Assembly (NCBI RefSeq): GCF_902491705.1
Contig: NZ_CABUIW010000083.1
Coordinates: 1-6,805, forward strand
DNA: 6,805 nucleotides
Direction of reading: 5' to 3'
From: an uncultured Lactobacillus sp.
GTDB taxonomy: Bacteria > Bacillota > Bacilli > Lactobacillales > Lactobacillaceae
Shown here: one piece after another, positions 5,288-6,805 of the stretch
How the letters are laid out: every line of letters begins with the position of its first letter
How positions within the stretch are numbered: the first letter of the stretch is position 1
Position numbers and translations under genes: made by a program
The notes under the pieces: model-generated
Told to the model about the DNA's origin: nothing
The model's database searches: none
The model's input: only the letters and a program-made list of their open reading frames with translations

Positions 5288-6481
5288 TTATTTTCCAATA
5301 ATTCTATTTGCATTATCTTCCATAAATTTCCGTCTCTTACCTGTTAACATCCAAGCGAAAATTACGACACCAACAATTAACAAGAGAATTGAGCCTAGCC
5401 ACCCACTAAACATAGTAATTGCGCCGTCGGTACTTAATGTCTCCAAATCAACTAGAGAATGGATTACCATTCCTAGCCATAATTTGCCAGTATATAAATA
5501 GAGAACACCAAGTGCAAGTCCCATACCAAAAGCATATGTAAGCTGTTGTGCTGTCATATCTACAGAATAGAAGGTGCCATTAGTAATAGTTCCCAAGTTA
5601 CTCAAATGTTCTAGACTGAATAAAATTGCTGATATTATTACTGCTGCCATGACTCTGCCTTTGAAGTTGCGCATAGCGTAAAGCAAGACAATGATTTCTA
5701 GCCCACGAAATATTTCTTCATAAAAACCAGATCTAACTGAAAAGTCTACTATATCTGTAGTGAAATGATACGAAACTTCAAAACTACTCCAATTCCAAAA
5801 GGCAAGCAGCTCTTCCCAGTTATTTACAATATTTAAATACGTGTTAAAGAAGATAAGCCAAATCATCACCAGCACTAATACAATTAATGATCCTAATTGA
5901 AAATTGTCTGTTTTAACAAATTTCAAATTCCAGCTGAACTTCAAGCCCCATGCATTAGTTATAAAGAAAGCTAAAATAAAACTTTCTATGCCAACTATCA
6001 AGGCATCGTATACAAGAAAGTGAAGTGAGTCTGGTAAGTTAATAAAGTCATTAGCATTAAATGTGAAACTTACATCAAAAATAACAATGCTTAACACACG
6101 CATAAAGCCATTTTTTACTATTGGCAGATCAATCATTACCCAGGGAATATTGATCACTAGTAAAAGGATACAGCCTACGATGGAGAAAAACATTGCGTAT
6201 TTAGGCAATACAACATTGAGGGCTGAAATCCCAGTATAGACCATTAGGTTAGATGCATATGGTAATACTAGGACGCCTAGCCATTTAGCAGCTGCTTCGA
6301 TATAACGGCTCTTGTTCTCTAAGAGGGTTAAGATGAATATTACTACTAGTGCACATAAGACAGTTGGATACACCATAGGCATCTTGAAAGTGGGTACTAC
6401 ATGCAAAGTAAGACAAAGCATAAGTAGTATTCCTATCACTAGTTGAATTTTTAAAATCAATTCATATGTTTTGTTTTTCAT
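5288..6481 (-). CDS. CPBP family intramembrane metalloprotease-like protein (CAAX protease/Abi)
   Basis: This polytopic membrane protein has 397 residues and about 11-12 hydrophobic segments. The ATG at 6481 is used because GGGATGG (6496-6490) lies 8 bases upstream and the promoter at 6512-6540 excludes the longer frame that opens at 6550. The CPBP/Abi domain (PF02517) is in the C-terminal third: YEEIFRG (residues 254-260) for motif 1, FSLEH (F288, H292) for motif 2, and HSLVD (H341, D345) for motif 3. Motifs 2 and 3 are canonical. Motif 1 is one residue short of EExxxR, so Y254 takes the place of the first Glu when counted from R259. Residues 1 to about 230 form an N-terminal membrane region of about seven segments that is not part of the domain. 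The C-terminus is basic and charged. Lactobacillus relatives include bacteriocin self-immunity proteins (PlnI/SkkI types), and others act on membrane-bound peptides. It has its own promoter, is convergent with the alpha-glucosidase gene, and its substrate is unknown. Confidence 0.85.
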   Translation of the reverse strand: MKNKTYELILKIQLVIGILLMLCLTLHVVPTFKMPMVYPTVLCALVVIFILTLLENKSRYIEAAAKWLGVLVLPYASNLMVYTGISALNVVLPKYAMFFSIVGCILLLVINIPWVMIDLPIVKNGFMRVLSIVIFDVSFTFNANDFINLPDSLHFLVYDALIVGIESFILAFFITNAWGLKFSWNLKFVKTDNFQLGSLIVLVLVMIWLIFFNTYLNIVNNWEELLAFWNWSSFEVSYHFTTDIVDFSVRSGFYEEIFRGLEIIVLLYAMRNFKGRVMAAVIISAILFSLEHLSNLGTITNGTFYSVDMTAQQLTYAFGMGLALGVLYLYTGKLWLGMVIHSLVDLETLSTDGAITMFSGWLGSILLLIVGVVIFAWMLTGKRRKFMEDNANRIIGK

Positions 6482-6511
6482 AATGATTGCCATCCCTTTT
6501 AGTTTGTTTTT

Positions 6512-6540
6512 ATCATACCTTTTTAATAAAAATATAACAA
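6512..6540 (-). promoter_or_regulatory. Promoter of the CPBP gene
   Basis: On the - strand, TTGTTA (6540-6535) and TATGAT (6517-6512) are 17 bases apart, with 5 of 6 consensus bases in the -10. Transcription would begin near 6505, giving a leader of about 24 bases before the ATG at 6481. This argues against a start at 6550. Confidence 0.7.
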
Positions 6541-6559
6541 ATTTAATCAAGCAAAGAAA

Positions 6560-6604
6560 AAGAGGACTAATTTGGACTGAAAATGAACCTAATCAGTCTT
6601 TTTT
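6560..6604. terminator. Terminator-like hairpin between the CPBP promoter and the insertion sequence
   Basis: Two alternative stems share the right arm. GACTGA (6575-6580) pairs perfectly with TCAGTC (6593-6598), followed by T6 (6599-6604). Alternatively GACTAATTTGG (6565-6575) pairs with CCTAATCAGTC (6588-6598) with two mismatches, flanked by A-rich and T-rich runs. On the - strand the longer stem is followed by CTCTTTTTCTTT. No + strand gene precedes it and no - strand gene now lies directly upstream, so it is an orphan, possibly the terminator of a gene lost or displaced by the insertion sequence. Confidence 0.5.
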
Positions 6605-6643
6605 GTCTTTGGGATAAGAAATTGAGTTAAAATCAAAAAATAA

Positions 6644-6667
6644 AGGAATAGGTGATTAAAATGAAGT
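6644..6667 (+). pseudogene. Start of a + strand gene apparently cut by the insertion sequence
   Basis: AGGTG (6650-6654, with AGGAA just before it) sits 6 bases upstream of an ATG at 6661, and a TAAAAT box (6628-6633) lies upstream. The frame then reads ATG-AAG-TGG-GAC and stops at 6699 inside the insertion sequence after 12 codons. This looks like the translation start of a gene whose body is now displaced. The gene cannot be identified because at most two or three of its codons remain. If the element ends at 6662 instead of 6667, even the ATG is formed at the junction. Confidence 0.35.
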
Positions 6668-6805
6668 GGGACCTAAAAAGTAGACATTTTAAAACATAGG
6701 ATTAATAGAGGCTTGATTCCGATATTCTTTCGGAGTTAAGCCTTTTAATCTGCTCTTTATCCTTTCTTCGTTATAGTATTTGATATATTCCTCTATAGCT
6801 TGAGC
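6662..6805 (-). mobile_element. End of an IS3-family insertion sequence (incomplete in the window)
   Basis: The 3' end of the transposase gene (6689-6805) is followed by the probable terminal inverted repeat, TGGGACCTAAAAAGTAGACA (6667-6686). IS3-family ends begin with TG; TG occurs at 6662 and at 6667, so the exact border is uncertain by 5 bases. The other end, the second inverted repeat and any target duplication are outside the window. Confidence 0.75.
6689..6805 (-). CDS. IS3-family transposase OrfB, C-terminal fragment
   Basis: Only the last 38 residues are in the window, and the gene continues past the right edge. The stop is TAA at 6691-6689. The segment IEEYIKYYNEERIKSRLKGL followed by TPKEYR is the typical C-terminal end of IS3-family DDE integrases: E-x-Y-I-x-x-Y-N-x-x-R-x-x-x-x-L-x-x-L-[ST]-P-x-x-[YF]. 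The catalytic DDE residues lie upstream, outside the window, so whether the copy is active cannot be judged. Confidence 0.88.
   Translation of the reverse strand, partial: AQAIEEYIKYYNEERIKSRLKGLTPKEYRNQASINPMF

Noticed and set aside
5262..5501. 79-residue open frame on the + strand after the alpha-glucosidase terminator
   Set aside because: It overlaps the 3' end of the CPBP gene on the other strand, begins in the terminator T-run and has no ribosome site.
6482..6550. 23-residue N-terminal extension of the CPBP protein
   Set aside because: It would begin upstream of a good -35/-10 pair (6540-6512), and a ribosome site lies just before the ATG at 6481. An intermediate ATG at 6493 directly abuts AAAGGG with no spacing.
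1..6805. CRISPR array, tRNA, rRNA, toxin-antitoxin pair or bacteriocin precursor
   Set aside because: No regularly spaced repeats, no cloverleaf-like sequence, no paired toxin and antitoxin frames, and no double-glycine leader peptide frame were seen on either strand.

Overview
The window is AT-rich and reads as chromosomal DNA of a low-GC lactic acid bacterium, most likely a Lactobacillus of the acidophilus/crispatus/helveticus/johnsonii type. The evidence is the short A-rich Shine-Dalgarno leaders, compact T-tailed terminators, CcpA-type cre boxes, an L-lactate oxidase, a cytoplasmic GH31 alpha-glucosidase, small bacteriocin-immunity-like proteins and an IS3-family insertion sequence. The species assignment is inference.

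Layout, left to right. Positions 1-104 hold a hairpin and a second, operator-like inverted repeat ahead of a small helical protein that resembles a bacteriocin immunity protein (105-398, +), which ends in a terminator. The FMN-dependent L-lactate oxidase gene (576-1799, +) follows, with a TATAAT box and an overlapping cre-like site. Its product keeps every catalytic residue of the Aerococcus viridans enzyme at the same residue number. It also has a C-terminal tail of about 33 residues ending in D-A-I-T-G-A-S, which matches the ApbE flavin-transfer target pattern. Next come a second immunity-like small protein (1882-2205, +) with its own promoter and terminator, and two very small membrane proteins (2284-2508 and 2603-2794, +). 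The second of these sits behind a TTGACA promoter overlapped by a palindromic operator. A single-gene unit for a 767-residue GH31 alpha-glucosidase (2908-5211, +) has a perfect cre box just after its -10. A strong hairpin at 5229-5260 separates it from a convergent CPBP-family (CAAX protease/Abi) membrane protein (5288-6481, -). The right edge holds the 3' end of an IS3-family transposase (6689-6805, -), whose element end lies against what looks like the start of another + strand gene.

How the genes fit together. The two catabolic genes, lactate oxidase and alpha-glucosidase, both carry cre-type sites and are probably under CcpA glucose control. The oxidase converts L-lactate and O2 to pyruvate and H2O2. 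Three unlinked units (105-398, 1882-2205, 5288-6481) resemble bacteriocin self-immunity families, yet no bacteriocin precursor is visible, so they look like orphan immunity or envelope-defence genes. Most genes are monocistronic units bounded by their own terminators; only 2284-2508 and 2603-2794 have no terminator between them. No tRNA, rRNA or CRISPR array was seen, and no gene-free stretch exceeds 300 bases.
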